In this document: positions 8,330 to 17,268 of the stretch, one piece after another
Position numbering within the stretch: the first letter of the stretch is position 1
Layout of the letters: each line of letters begins with the position of its first letter
NCBI GenBank assembly: GCA_963826795.1
Contig: CAWGYT010000004.1
Coordinates: forward strand, 124,001 to 188,000
Length of the DNA: 64,000 bases
Origin: CAWGYT01 sp963826795
GTDB lineage: Bacteria; Planctomycetota; Planctomycetia; Pirellulales; Pirellulaceae
Direction: 5' to 3'
Position numbers and translations under genes: made by a program
The notes under the pieces: generated by a model
What the model was told of the DNA's origin: nothing
Seen by the model: only the letters and a program-made list of their open reading frames with translations
Databases searched by the model: none

Positions 8330-9390
8330 CTAGATTCCTTTCGAGGCCAGGTAACGCTCCGCGTCCAGTGCGGCCATGCAGCCGGTGCCGGCTGACGTGA
8401 TCGCCTGGCGGTAGTAATCGTCGGCGACGTCGCCGGCCGCGAACACCCCTTCGACGCTCGTGAATCGTGCGAAACGGAGCGGTCCACTTGAGGTACCCTT
8501 TTTCGTTCATTTCCAGCTTGCCCTTCAGGAAGTCGGTATTCGGCGTGTGACCGATGGCCAGAAACATGCCGACGGCGGCCAGCTCCCGCGACGTATCATC
8601 CGCGGTCGATTGCAGTCGAACTCCGGTCATCCCGTGTTCGTCGTCCCCCAGCACCTCGGCAACGGTATGATTCCAAACCAGCTCGATCTTACTGCTGGAG
8701 AGCGCTCGTTCCTGCATGATCTTCGAGGCGCGCAATTGATCGCGTCGAACTACCATGTACACTCGTTCCGCATACTTGGCCAGGTAGGTCGCTTCTTCCA
8801 CCGCCGAATCGCCGCCCCCGACGACCACCAACGGTGCGTTGCGGAACCGCGGCAACGCCCCATCGCAAACGGCACAGGCGCTAACGCCGCGATTCTTGTA
8901 GGTCTCTTCGGAGGGGAGTCCGAGGTAATTCGCTCGAGCTCCGGTCGCGATAATCACCGTGTGCGTTTCCACCCAATCGCCGCTGGCGGGTTTGACTTTG
9001 AGCGGCAGGGACGAAAAATCCACTTCGACGATGTCGTCACCGACAATCCGAGTGCCGAAATTCAAGGCCTGCTGCTTCATCAACTCCATCAGCTCAACGC
9101 CCTGGACGGCGTAATGGGGACGCCCGTCTCGTTCGTGGCCTTTCGGAGCGGGGGGAAGATTCCAGTGGCGGTCTTTGTCGACGGCGCTCTCGACAAACGC
9201 GCGAATGTCGCCGGCCGGAAAGCCCGCGTAGTTTTCGACTTCGGTCGTGTAGGCCAAGCTGGCCCAGTGGGATCATGTCGGGCTTGACCGTGCCTTCAAA
9301 CAAGAGCGGTTTGAGGTCGGCCCGTGCCGCGTAAATTGCGGCCGACCAGCCGGCCGGCCCACTGCCAATGATCACCAGATGTTCAGCCAC
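8330..9390 (-). CDS. trxB: Thioredoxin reductase, frame broken twice in this assembly
   Basis: About 352 aa after correction. It begins at GTG 9390 with the FAD motif IIGSGPAG. The NADPH motif VVGGGDSAVEEA is present, with the redox-active CAVC in SACAVCDG. The C-terminal FAD motif VFAAGDVADDYYRQA lies in a different frame from the middle. Breaks are at about 9252-9257 (one extra G in CTTGGCC, between IPLGQL and AYTTEVENYAGFP) and 8461-8470 (one extra A). Both junctions restore perfect family sequence, so sequencing error is likelier than loss. It reduces thioredoxin with NADPH. A ~30-residue insertion after the FAD domain makes it longer than E. coli TrxB. Confidence 0.9.
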
Positions 9391-9699
9391 GTCGTTGATC
9401 CCTGTCGGAGGTCCGTGTGTTCCAAGTCCGCCCCTGGCGGCGACGAAGTCCACCATTATAAGAGTGTCGCCAGCCACGTCCACGGCCGCGCGACTACCCC
9501 CGCGCGGCTGGGCCTGATAGGATGAGGCTTCGGGCAGGATCGCTCGAGGCGACGGGGAAACGCCCTCGAGGCGACGACGAAACGCGGTATTCGCGCGACG
9601 CGTTGGCGCGTCGAATTCTTCGCATCACGACGACTGCCACTCGAAATGGTTCCTTTCGCGAGCCGCCGGTTCGCACGACTTCCAAACGGATAACCCACG

Positions 9700-11658
9700 A
9701 TGGCATCGCTGACCACTTTGCTTGTCGCCGCTGGTTCTTTCTTCGGCTTTATCGTGGCCTATTTCACGTACGGCCGCTGGCTGGCGCGGCACGTCTTTCA
9801 GCTGGATCCGAATGCGGAAGTGCCAAGCCACCAGTTGCGGGATAACGTGGACTACGTGCCCACGAATCGGCAGATCATCTTCGGCCACCATTTTACGAGT
9901 ATCGCGGGAACCGGCCCCATTGTCGGGCCCGCGATCGCCGTATTCTGGGGTTGGCTGCCGGCGCTGTTGTGGGTCCTGTTTGGTTCGATTTTCGTCGGAG
10001 CCGTGCACGACTTCGGCGCGCTGGTCGTCTCGCTCCGCAATCGGGGACAAACGGTCGGCGAAATCGCCGGCCGAGTCATCACGCCTCGATCGCGCATCCT
10101 GTTCCTGCTGATCCTGTTCGCCGCCTTGACCGTCGTGCTGGCCATTTTCGGGATGGTGATTGCCAATATCTTTGCGTTTTATCCCGAGACGGTCCTCTCC
10201 GTCTGGATCGCGATGCCCCTGGCCATGGCGATCGGACTGTGGAGCCATCGTCGAGCCGGACACCTGCTCTGGCCCTCGCTGGCATGCCTGGCGATCGTGT
10301 ACGCCTCGATCTATGTCGGTGTCGAGTATCTCCCGGTCAAGGTCGTCCAGTCGGCCGGAAGCGACGGGATGAAGTGGACGGACACGGTCGACGTGCGGCT
10401 GGGAGCCGGGTCGTCGGAGCGAACCATCATCTCGGGTCTGCCCTCGGTCAATCCGATCGTGACTTGGACCGGCGTCCTGATGGTCTACTGTTTCTGCGCC
10501 TCGGTGCTGCCCGTCTGGCTGCTGTTGCAACCGCGAGATTACATCAACAGTCATCAGTTGCTGGTCGCCCTCGCGATGTTGCTGGGCGGGATCGCCGTCG
10601 CGGTCGCAACGGGCCGCGCGAATCTCAGCGCGAGCACGCCCGCCGTCGTCGCCCAAGCCGATCTTCCCGCTCACACTCCGCCCATGCTGCCCTTCTTGTT
10701 CATCACGATCGCCTGCGGCGCTTGCAGCGGCTTTCATTGCCTGGTCAGTAGCGGGACCAGTAGCAAGCAGGTGGACAACGAGCGGGACGCACAATACGTC
10801 GCCTACGGCTCGATGCTGTTGGAAGGCGCGCTGGCCGTGATCGTGATCTTGGCCTGCACCGCCGGGGTTGGCATGGGCCTTTTCGAAAAGCAGACCGACG
10901 GACGCTACGTGATTCAACAGAGCGCCCAGGGTGAATCACTGGTCCTGAGCGATGCCTGGCGGACGCGGTATCGGCAGGACAGCGATTGGAACAACTTCAA
11001 ACTCCGCGATACGGTCGGAGCCTTCGTGGAAGGGGGCGCGAACTTCCTGTCCGCCCTGGGGATTCCCCTGCGACATGGAGTTGGCATTATCGCCACCTTG
11101 GTGGCCTGCTTCGCCGCCACCACGCTGGACACGGCGACCCGGCTCCAGCGGTACGTCATCCAGGAACTCGCCGGGACCTTCCGCCTCGCGCCACTCCAGA
11201 ACAAGTACGGCGCGACGACGCTCGCCGTCACGCTCGCGATGTCCGTCGCCCTGCTGCGGGCTCCGAACGGTTCCCCGGGAACCGGCGGCCTGATCCTTTG
11301 GCCGCTGTTCGGGGCCACCAACCAATTGCTCGCCGGCCTGGCCTTCATGGTCACCGGACTGTATCTCTGGCGGCGCAGCAAGCCGACGCTGGCCGTCTTG
11401 TTGCCGATGAGCCTGATGCTGGTCCTGCCGGCATGGGCCCTGCTGCTCCAGATGTTCGCCCCTGAAACCGGATGGTGGCAGCAAGGCAAGTGGCTGCTGT
11501 TGGCGTTCGGCGCCCTGACGCTCGGACTGCAGATCTGGATGGTCGTCGAGGCCGTCACCATCTGGCCGCGTGTGCACGGCGTGCTGGAGGAACAGCTGCC
11601 GCCGCTGAAGTCACGCCGCGCCGTGCCGGAACCCGCCCTGGCCAGTGGACGATCGTGA
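9700..11658 (+). CDS. cstA: Carbon starvation protein CstA family transporter
   Basis: 652 aa, polytopic, with the conserved N-terminal block FGHHFTSIAGTGPIVGPAIA and GAVHDFGALVVSLRNRG. A second conserved block is FHCLVSSGTSSKQVDNE. CstA proteins import peptides or pyruvate across the inner membrane. Length is slightly under the ~700 aa of E. coli CstA. The gene stands alone on the plus strand, divergent from trxB, and is followed by a 136-bp palindromic repeat. Confidence 0.93.
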   Translation: MASLTTLLVAAGSFFGFIVAYFTYGRWLARHVFQLDPNAEVPSHQLRDNVDYVPTNRQIIFGHHFTSIAGTGPIVGPAIAVFWGWLPALLWVLFGSIFVGAVHDFGALVVSLRNRGQTVGEIAGRVITPRSRILFLLILFAALTVVLAIFGMVIANIFAFYPETVLSVWIAMPLAMAIGLWSHRRAGHLLWPSLACLAIVYASIYVGVEYLPVKVVQSAGSDGMKWTDTVDVRLGAGSSERTIISGLPSVNPIVTWTGVLMVYCFCASVLPVWLLLQPRDYINSHQLLVALAMLLGGIAVAVATGRANLSASTPAVVAQADLPAHTPPMLPFLFITIACGACSGFHCLVSSGTSSKQVDNERDAQYVAYGSMLLEGALAVIVILACTAGVGMGLFEKQTDGRYVIQQSAQGESLVLSDAWRTRYRQDSDWNNFKLRDTVGAFVEGGANFLSALGIPLRHGVGIIATLVACFAATTLDTATRLQRYVIQELAGTFRLAPLQNKYGATTLAVTLAMSVALLRAPNGSPGTGGLILWPLFGATNQLLAGLAFMVTGLYLWRRSKPTLAVLLPMSLMLVLPAWALLLQMFAPETGWWQQGKWLLLAFGALTLGLQIWMVVEAVTIWPRVHGVLEEQLPPLKSRRAVPEPALASGRS

Positions 11659-11751
11659 GCGTGGGGCGATGCTGCGGGCGCGTTCGGAGAGGGCTTGGCC
11701 AACCTCGGGAGGACAGGCCTCCAGCCCGGGAGCCGCGCCGTCCCGAAGGCG

Positions 11752-11887
11752 CTAGTGCTTTGTCACAGCTGAAATTGAGGGTTGGGTGGCCGGGGTCGAA
11801 CGAAGTGAGCCCCCGGAAAATTGCGGTCTGGGGGCTCACTTCGTTCGACCCCAGGCACCCCAAAATCAAGCTGTGACAAAGCACTAG
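11752..11887. mobile_element. 136-bp palindromic MITE-like element, copy A
   Basis: Starts CTAGTGCTTTGTCACAGCT and ends with the inverse (AGCTGTGACAAAGCACTAG). Inner arms carry the inverted pair CTCACTTCGTTCGACCCC / GGGGTCGAACGAAGTGAG, so nearly the whole element can fold on itself. CTAG at each end may be a 4-bp target duplication. No coding capacity. Its reverse complement matches copy B (46277-46412) at 135 of 136 positions. The right-hand CTAG supplies the TAG stop of the fliM-like gene. Confidence 0.9.
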
Positions 11888-12837
11888 GCGGATTTTGAGA
11901 CGAGGGCGATCGCGCGGCGACCTTGGGCCGCACCCGGGCGAGCTTTGAAGGTGGGTCGCCCGTCGACCGAAACGTCGATCAAGCCGTCGATGTCCAGATC
12001 CGACAACAGGACGTCGCCGACGCGCAGGTTGTCCAGTTCCGTGGCCGAGATGGATTCGGCGTCGAAGTAGGCGGTCAGTTCCGCTTCGCCGTCGGTGCCC
12101 GGCAGAAGCTGGAGTGCGGCCGCGTCGCCGCCGTGAAACTCCCCGACCAACAGCTTGTCGACAATCTTGCGAATCGCTCGATGCGGCAAACAAAGCGTCA
12201 ACTCGCCCGATTGCTCCGCCACTCGCGCTTGGAAGGTCAACGTCGCGACGCCCTCCCCCGGAGCGACGACGCGCACGCGTTGCGCCTGGCTCTCGATTCG
12301 CTCGATCGAAAGATTGACGGCGAGCAAGGGTTCCCAGGCATCATGCAGTTCGTCCAATAACATTCGGACCACACGCTTGGCCAACCGCTGCTCAAGCTCG
12401 GTCGGCGGGCGTTGGGGCAGTGGGAAGGCCTGCTTTCCTCCGCCCAGCAGACAATCCAGAATCGGGTACAGCAACGCCGGGCTGAGATCGAGCGCAAGGT
12501 TCGACGGCAAGGGAGCCGCCGCCAACACGAAATAACAGGTCGGATTCGGACGGCTAAAGGCGAATTGGCTGAAGGCCATCGACCGCACCTCGGTCAATTG
12601 GACCTCGACCAACCGTTGCAGCCCGCGCGACAAGGTATCGGCAAATCGGTTGGCGACATCCTGATGAAACGATTCCAAGACGTCCAACTGCCGCCGGATT
12701 TCGGCCGGATCCTGCCGGTCGTAGCCCCACCGACCCGCGGGCTCCGTCGCGTCACCCGCCCCCTGAACTGCCTCGGGCGTCGAGGTCTCCGCTTGCAACA
12801 AAGCCAGTTCTTCGGCGCTTAAGTCGTGGTCATCCAT
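11884..12837 (-). CDS. fliM: Flagellar motor switch protein FliM-like
   Basis: 317 aa. Residues ~50-230 resemble the FliM middle (CheC-like) domain, including LLYPILDCLLGGGK. The C-terminal ~75 residues form a FliN/SpoA-like domain (SISATELDNLRVGDVLLSD, then VSVDGRPTFKARPG). ATG 12837 has an AAAGGGGA ribosome-binding site; the longer frame to 12945 lacks family sequence. No other flagellar gene is nearby, which is unusual for a switch component, although planctomycete flagellar genes are often dispersed. The stop TAG is the CTAG end of the adjacent palindromic element. It follows proA by 91 bp. Confidence 0.8.
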   Translation of the reverse strand: MDDHDLSAEELALLQAETSTPEAVQGAGDATEPAGRWGYDRQDPAEIRRQLDVLESFHQDVANRFADTLSRGLQRLVEVQLTEVRSMAFSQFAFSRPNPTCYFVLAAAPLPSNLALDLSPALLYPILDCLLGGGKQAFPLPQRPPTELEQRLAKRVVRMLLDELHDAWEPLLAVNLSIERIESQAQRVRVVAPGEGVATLTFQARVAEQSGELTLCLPHRAIRKIVDKLLVGEFHGGDAAALQLLPGTDGEAELTAYFDAESISATELDNLRVGDVLLSDLDIDGLIDVSVDGRPTFKARPGAAQGRRAIALVSKSA

Positions 12838-12928
12838 GACGTGATCCCCTTTGCGGCTGCTTGCGTTGGTTGTTGGCCGGTGGATGTCGGGTAGGCGGCG
12901 ACGGCAGCGCTGGTTAAAGCTCACGAGG

Positions 12929-14200
12929 TCAACGGACTTGGCCATTGCCCTCGACGATGTACTTGTAGGTCGTCAGTTCACGCAGACCGCAAGGTCCGCG
13001 GGCATGGAACCGATCGGTGCTAATGCCGATCTCCGCACCCAAGCCAAATTCACCTCCGTCGTTAAAACGCGTACTCGCATTCACCATCACGGCACTGCTG
13101 TCGACACGGGCGGTGAACTGGCGGGCGTGGTTGAGGTGATTCGTGACGATGGCGTCCGTGTGCCCGGAACCGTAGGCGTTGATGTGCTCGATCGCTTCCT
13201 CGAGGGAATCGACGACCTTGACGGAAATAATGGGCCCCAGAAACTCGGTGTGATAGTCTTCGTCCGTGACCGGCTTCGCGTTCGGCAGCAGGTCGCGCGT
13301 CCGTTGATCGCCCCGAATTTCAATCTGATACGGCTGAAACGACTGCTCCAGCATCGGCAGAAACTGCGGGGCCACGTGGGCGTGAACCAACAACGATTCG
13401 GCCGCGTTGCAGACGCCCATTCGTTGGCATTTGCTGTTCACCGTGATCTCGACGGCCATCTGCAGGTCGGCTTCACGATCGACGTACACGTGGCAGTTGC
13501 CGTCGAAGTGCTTGATCACCGGCATTCTGGCTTCGTTCGCGACCCGGCGAATCAGCCCCTCGCCGCCTCGCGGAATGGCGACGTCGATCAAGTCGGACAG
13601 GGCCAGAAAGTGACGAACCGCCTCGCGATCTCGCGTTTGGACCAGCTGAACCGCGTCCGCAGGAAGACCGCATTCCGCTGCCTGCTGCTGAATGACTTGA
13701 ACGATCGCTTGGCTTGAATGAGCCGCTTCTTTGCCGCCGCGCAGGATGACCGCGTTGCCGCTCTTGACGCAAATCGCGGCCGCATCCGCCGTCACATTCG
13801 GACGGGACTCGTAAATGAAAAACACGACGCCCAACGGCACGCGGACTTTGCTGATCCGCAATCCGTTCGGTCGGATCGTCGACTCCATGGTTTCCCCAAT
13901 CGGATCCGGCAGCATCGCGATCTGCTCCAGGCCCTCCGCAATCGCCTCGATCCGTTCCGCGGAAAGCGTCAGCCGATCGACCTGAGCCGAGGTCAATCCG
14001 TAGTCCGGGGCGGCCGCCAGATCCCGCTGGTTTGCCGCCAGAATCGAAGCGGTCCCCGCCCGCAGCGCCGCGGCCGAACGGCGCAGCCAATCATTTTTCT
14101 GTTGGCCCGTCACCTGAGCCAGCTCGACCGACGCCGCCTGAGCTCGCTCGGCCACCTGTCGGCAATACTGTTGCAAATCGGTCTCGGGTGCAATCGACAT
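12929..14200 (-). CDS. proA: Gamma-glutamyl phosphate reductase
   Basis: 423 aa from ATG 14200 (MSIAPETD), close to E. coli ProA (417). An aldehyde dehydrogenase superfamily fold with the catalytic Cys in QRMGVCNAAES, and the family segments GVVFFIYESRPNVTADAAA and FNDGGEFGLGAEIGIST. It catalyses the NADPH-dependent reduction of glutamyl-5-phosphate in proline synthesis. proB is not adjacent. A short upstream in-frame extension to 14278 is not conserved in style and is left out. Confidence 0.95.
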   Translation of the reverse strand: MSIAPETDLQQYCRQVAERAQAASVELAQVTGQQKNDWLRRSAAALRAGTASILAANQRDLAAAPDYGLTSAQVDRLTLSAERIEAIAEGLEQIAMLPDPIGETMESTIRPNGLRISKVRVPLGVVFFIYESRPNVTADAAAICVKSGNAVILRGGKEAAHSSQAIVQVIQQQAAECGLPADAVQLVQTRDREAVRHFLALSDLIDVAIPRGGEGLIRRVANEARMPVIKHFDGNCHVYVDREADLQMAVEITVNSKCQRMGVCNAAESLLVHAHVAPQFLPMLEQSFQPYQIEIRGDQRTRDLLPNAKPVTDEDYHTEFLGPIISVKVVDSLEEAIEHINAYGSGHTDAIVTNHLNHARQFTARVDSSAVMVNASTRFNDGGEFGLGAEIGISTDRFHARGPCGLRELTTYKYIVEGNGQVR

Positions 14201-14465
14201 CGTCACGATCAGATCCGGGGTTAGTGAGCGACTGGGCTGCGGCGACGCCGCCGGCGCGAAGTATTTGGCAAGCCGCATTCGGCGTCAAGTAGGAATTATC
14301 TCGAACCTCGACTTGGAGGCGAGGGCATTTTGGTGTGCATGGGTCACGTTACTTGCTGCTGAGCTGGGTCGTCGCGTGGTGGGAGAGCTGGGATCAGGGG
14401 GTCGCAAGCCCAGCGGCCCCCCGTCCGCTTGACTGCCGCGTGTCGGTGTCCGGCCGCCTGAGGCC

Positions 14466-16931
14466 TCATTGGGCCAGGAGTCGCTTGGATTCCTCCAACA
14501 CGAAAGCGACGTCCATGAACGGTTCGAAGCTGATATCGTGCCAGCGAATCCGACCTTCCCCGTCGATCAGAAACGTCCCGTGCAGCGGCTGATCCTCGAA
14601 GTCGTCGAAGACGCGATATTGGCGGAAAATCTCCAGTTGCGGGTCGGCCAGCAGCGGAAAGGGAATGTCACCGCCGTCGTAGTTGGCGAGCGACTTTTGG
14701 AGTCCTTCGGCGTCGTCGGAGCTGATGGCGACCAGTTCGATGCCCGCGTCGCGAAACGCCTGGTATTGCGGCCCGAAGGCATGCAGCTGTTCGGCGCAGT
14801 GCAAGCAACCCCAGCCGAGGTAAAAAATCACGACCACCGGCTGACCACGATAGTTGTCCAGGGCGAGTTGTTCGCCGCGTGCCCCAGGTAGGCTCCAGCT
14901 AGGGGCCGGCGTGGGTTCCCATCGGAAGGGACCGAGTGAATCGAGCGGGGGACGCTGGCCAACGTCCGGTGCCGCTTGGGCGGCGACACGATAGTCGCGG
15001 GGCCAATCCAACTGGGCCACGAGGGGTGCCAGGCGCGCAAAGGGTGCCACGTCCGGGTCCAGGTAGGCTGATCGCTCGCGCAGCTGCTGCATGGTCTGGC
15101 GAGCTTGATCCAGTTGGCCGGCTTGCCATTGGACGTAGGCCAGCTGAGCCAGCGGGAGAACCTCGTTTTCGTGCGACTTCACCTGTTTCGTCAGCAGCTC
15201 CAGCGCCTCGTCCGGCTTACCAGCTCGCATCTGAAACTGGGCGAGTTCGAATTTCTCGTAATCGCTGGCTTTTTTCAATAGCTCGATCGCCTGCGCCCAA
15301 TCCTCGCGGCTGGCGGCCAGGTAGGCGTCGATTTCGTTCAATCCCCGTTCGGCGCGGCGGATGTCTCCATCAAGGCGTCGCTGTGCCTTCTTGACTTCCT
15401 TTTCCGTTTCTTCCGCTGATTTGTTTTCGGCGACGGCGGCCGTTCTGGCTTCGGCACCGAGGCGTTCCTGTTCGGCCCGCTTATCGTTCAGCAGAGTTTC
15501 GACGTCGCCGCGCAGCGTTTGTCCGGCGTCGGTGCGACCGAGATGAAAGTTGGCTCGCGCGACGGCTCGCAGCCATTCCAGTTGAGACAGAAAATCGTCA
15601 GTGCGCGGCAGGACCGGCGTGTTCGCCAAGCGCAGCGTTTCCTCCCAGAGCTCGCCTTCGGAGAGAACCTGCAGCAGCCGCATTCGTCCGTAGTGCGAGC
15701 TGGTTCCGCTCTTCGACAACAGATTGTACTTCGGGTGGCGCGGAAGCTGGATCATGTTTTGAGCCAGATCCAGGGCATCGTGGATTCGTCCGACGAAGAT
15801 CAAATCGCGAATCAACCATTCGTTGTTGTGGGCGAAATTGTGAATCTGATCGGGCAGCAGCTGGTCGTGCATCATTTGAGCGTGATCGGTGCGGGCGGAG
15901 GCCTCTTGTTGCCAGACGGCATCCGGATAGCGTTTGAGCCGCGAGTAGATGTGTCCGGGCATGTGCCACATGTGGGCGATAGCCGGGGCCGCTTGTCCGC
16001 AGCGGGCCGCCGACTCGAGCGCTCGCTCGGGCTTCTCGTAGTCCCAGAGGTGGATTCGGTAGTGGTGGACGGGATGCATCGGTTGGACTTCGAGAACCTG
16101 GCCGATCAGTGCGTCGACCGCCAGGAAACTGCGAATCTTTTGTTCGTTCCGACGTCCCTCCCAAAGGTGCAACGCGATAAACGCCTTGGCCTCGATGTCC
16201 TCGGGAAACTCATACACAATCGCCTCGAGATCATGCAGGTAGTCGTCGGACCCTTGCTGCGCGTCTTTCGCCTTGAGCAGTTTGGCAAGGGCCTTGATGT
16301 AGTGCTGCACGCGGGGCGAAGCGTGCTCAATCCGCTCCATTGCCTGTTCGGCGAACTTGGTTGCCCGCTCGCGGTTATTCGCATTCGCCATGGCCATGCC
16401 CCAGTACGCGGCGGCGCAGTCGGGGTCCAACGCGGCGGCTTGGCGAAACGACCGCTCGGCCTCGAAGTACCAGAATCCGTGCAATTGGCCTACCCCTTGA
16501 TCGATGAACGCCTGGACATCCGCGTGGGGCGATTGGACCGGGAAGTGGACGATGCCCGTCCCTTGCATCCGATACGCTGCCTGACGAGGTCCTTCGTTAA
16601 ACGCCTCGCCGTGCGACGAGTGTCCCGCAGGTAAGGAGGTGGATTCCGAATCTTCGGCGGCCGATGCCGGCTCGGTCGTGTCCGCCGCTCCGGCCTCGTC
16701 TGCCTGCGCACTCTCGGCTGGCACGTCCTGAACGCGCGGGTCGGCGGAAGCATCGGCGGGTGGGTCGGTGGCGGCTAACGGCGCGGGCGTCAGCGCCGGC
16801 GGCGCTTCCGCGCGTGCCGGAAAGGGCAGGCAGAAGACCAAGACCATCCAGCCGAGGGTCCGAGCCAGCGGGCCGCGGGGATCGATTTTCAAAGGTTCGG
16901 TGGAAGCTTTCGCGGGGAGGAATTTTCGCAT
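14466..16931 (-). CDS. TPR-rich protein with C-terminal peroxiredoxin domain
   Basis: 821 aa from ATG 16931. A signal-like segment (residues ~25-47) is followed by an acidic Ala/Pro/Glu-rich linker. Next comes a long helical region with tetratricopeptide-like repeats (EAERSFRQAAALDPDCAAAY, later QLAYVQWQAGQLDQARQTM). A charged coiled-coil segment lies near 480-530 and an AhpC/TSA-like thioredoxin fold from ~665. The active-site loop reads GWGCLHC, a CxxC at ~708-711, followed by VAISSDDAEGLQ. It is probably exported and anchored or periplasmic, perhaps a thiol oxidoreductase coupled to a scaffold. Specific role unknown. Divergent from the M28 peptidase gene. Confidence 0.7.
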   Translation of the reverse strand: MRKFLPAKASTEPLKIDPRGPLARTLGWMVLVFCLPFPARAEAPPALTPAPLAATDPPADASADPRVQDVPAESAQADEAGAADTTEPASAAEDSESTSLPAGHSSHGEAFNEGPRQAAYRMQGTGIVHFPVQSPHADVQAFIDQGVGQLHGFWYFEAERSFRQAAALDPDCAAAYWGMAMANANNRERATKFAEQAMERIEHASPRVQHYIKALAKLLKAKDAQQGSDDYLHDLEAIVYEFPEDIEAKAFIALHLWEGRRNEQKIRSFLAVDALIGQVLEVQPMHPVHHYRIHLWDYEKPERALESAARCGQAAPAIAHMWHMPGHIYSRLKRYPDAVWQQEASARTDHAQMMHDQLLPDQIHNFAHNNEWLIRDLIFVGRIHDALDLAQNMIQLPRHPKYNLLSKSGTSSHYGRMRLLQVLSEGELWEETLRLANTPVLPRTDDFLSQLEWLRAVARANFHLGRTDAGQTLRGDVETLLNDKRAEQERLGAEARTAAVAENKSAEETEKEVKKAQRRLDGDIRRAERGLNEIDAYLAASREDWAQAIELLKKASDYEKFELAQFQMRAGKPDEALELLTKQVKSHENEVLPLAQLAYVQWQAGQLDQARQTMQQLRERSAYLDPDVAPFARLAPLVAQLDWPRDYRVAAQAAPDVGQRPPLDSLGPFRWEPTPAPSWSLPGARGEQLALDNYRGQPVVVIFYLGWGCLHCAEQLHAFGPQYQAFRDAGIELVAISSDDAEGLQKSLANYDGGDIPFPLLADPQLEIFRQYRVFDDFEDQPLHGTFLIDGEGRIRWHDISFEPFMDVAFVLEESKRLLAQ

Positions 16932-17268
16932 GATGATCCAGTGGCGGGCCGGGGGTGACCCATCCAAACGAGATGCAGGCAGTCGAATGCGAGGAATCGC
17001 ATTCGAACGGCGGGGAGGCGGGTTACGGGCCGGGGCAATCCGGGGGGCGGCGCGACCGGCGACCCCGATTCTACCAAAAGCGACCTCGTCTTGTCTGCCG
17101 AGTCGAACGATGTTCCGGCGAGCGACCAAGCCTATGATTATACTGTCGCGAGTGGACCAAGCCGGATCCGGCCAGGATCGCGGGTCCACGGATCACGAAC
17201 CAAGAACGTTCAGAGCTTCACGCCCCGAGCCCATTCGGGCACGGCTGGCCTGTCAAGAAGGATTGACC
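16932..17268. other. 337-bp divergent intergenic region
   Basis: Lies between the divergent TPR-redoxin and M28 peptidase genes and must hold both promoters. A perfect inverted repeat sits at 16983-17006. TATACT at about 17139 is a possible -10 for the peptidase gene, with no convincing -35. No open frame here looks coding. Confidence 0.5.
16983..17006. promoter_or_regulatory. Perfect 10-bp palindrome, possible operator
   Basis: TCGAATGCGA at 16983-16992 and TCGCATTCGA at 16997-17006 with a 4-base GGAA spacer. It lies ~50 bp upstream of the TPR-redoxin start, in a divergent promoter region and with no T-run, so a regulator site is likelier than a terminator. Function not established. Confidence 0.4.

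Noticed and set aside
16768..17268. N-terminal extension of the M28 peptidase frame
   Set aside because: Runs into the divergent TPR-redoxin gene; the ATG at 17269 has a good RBS and a signal peptide.
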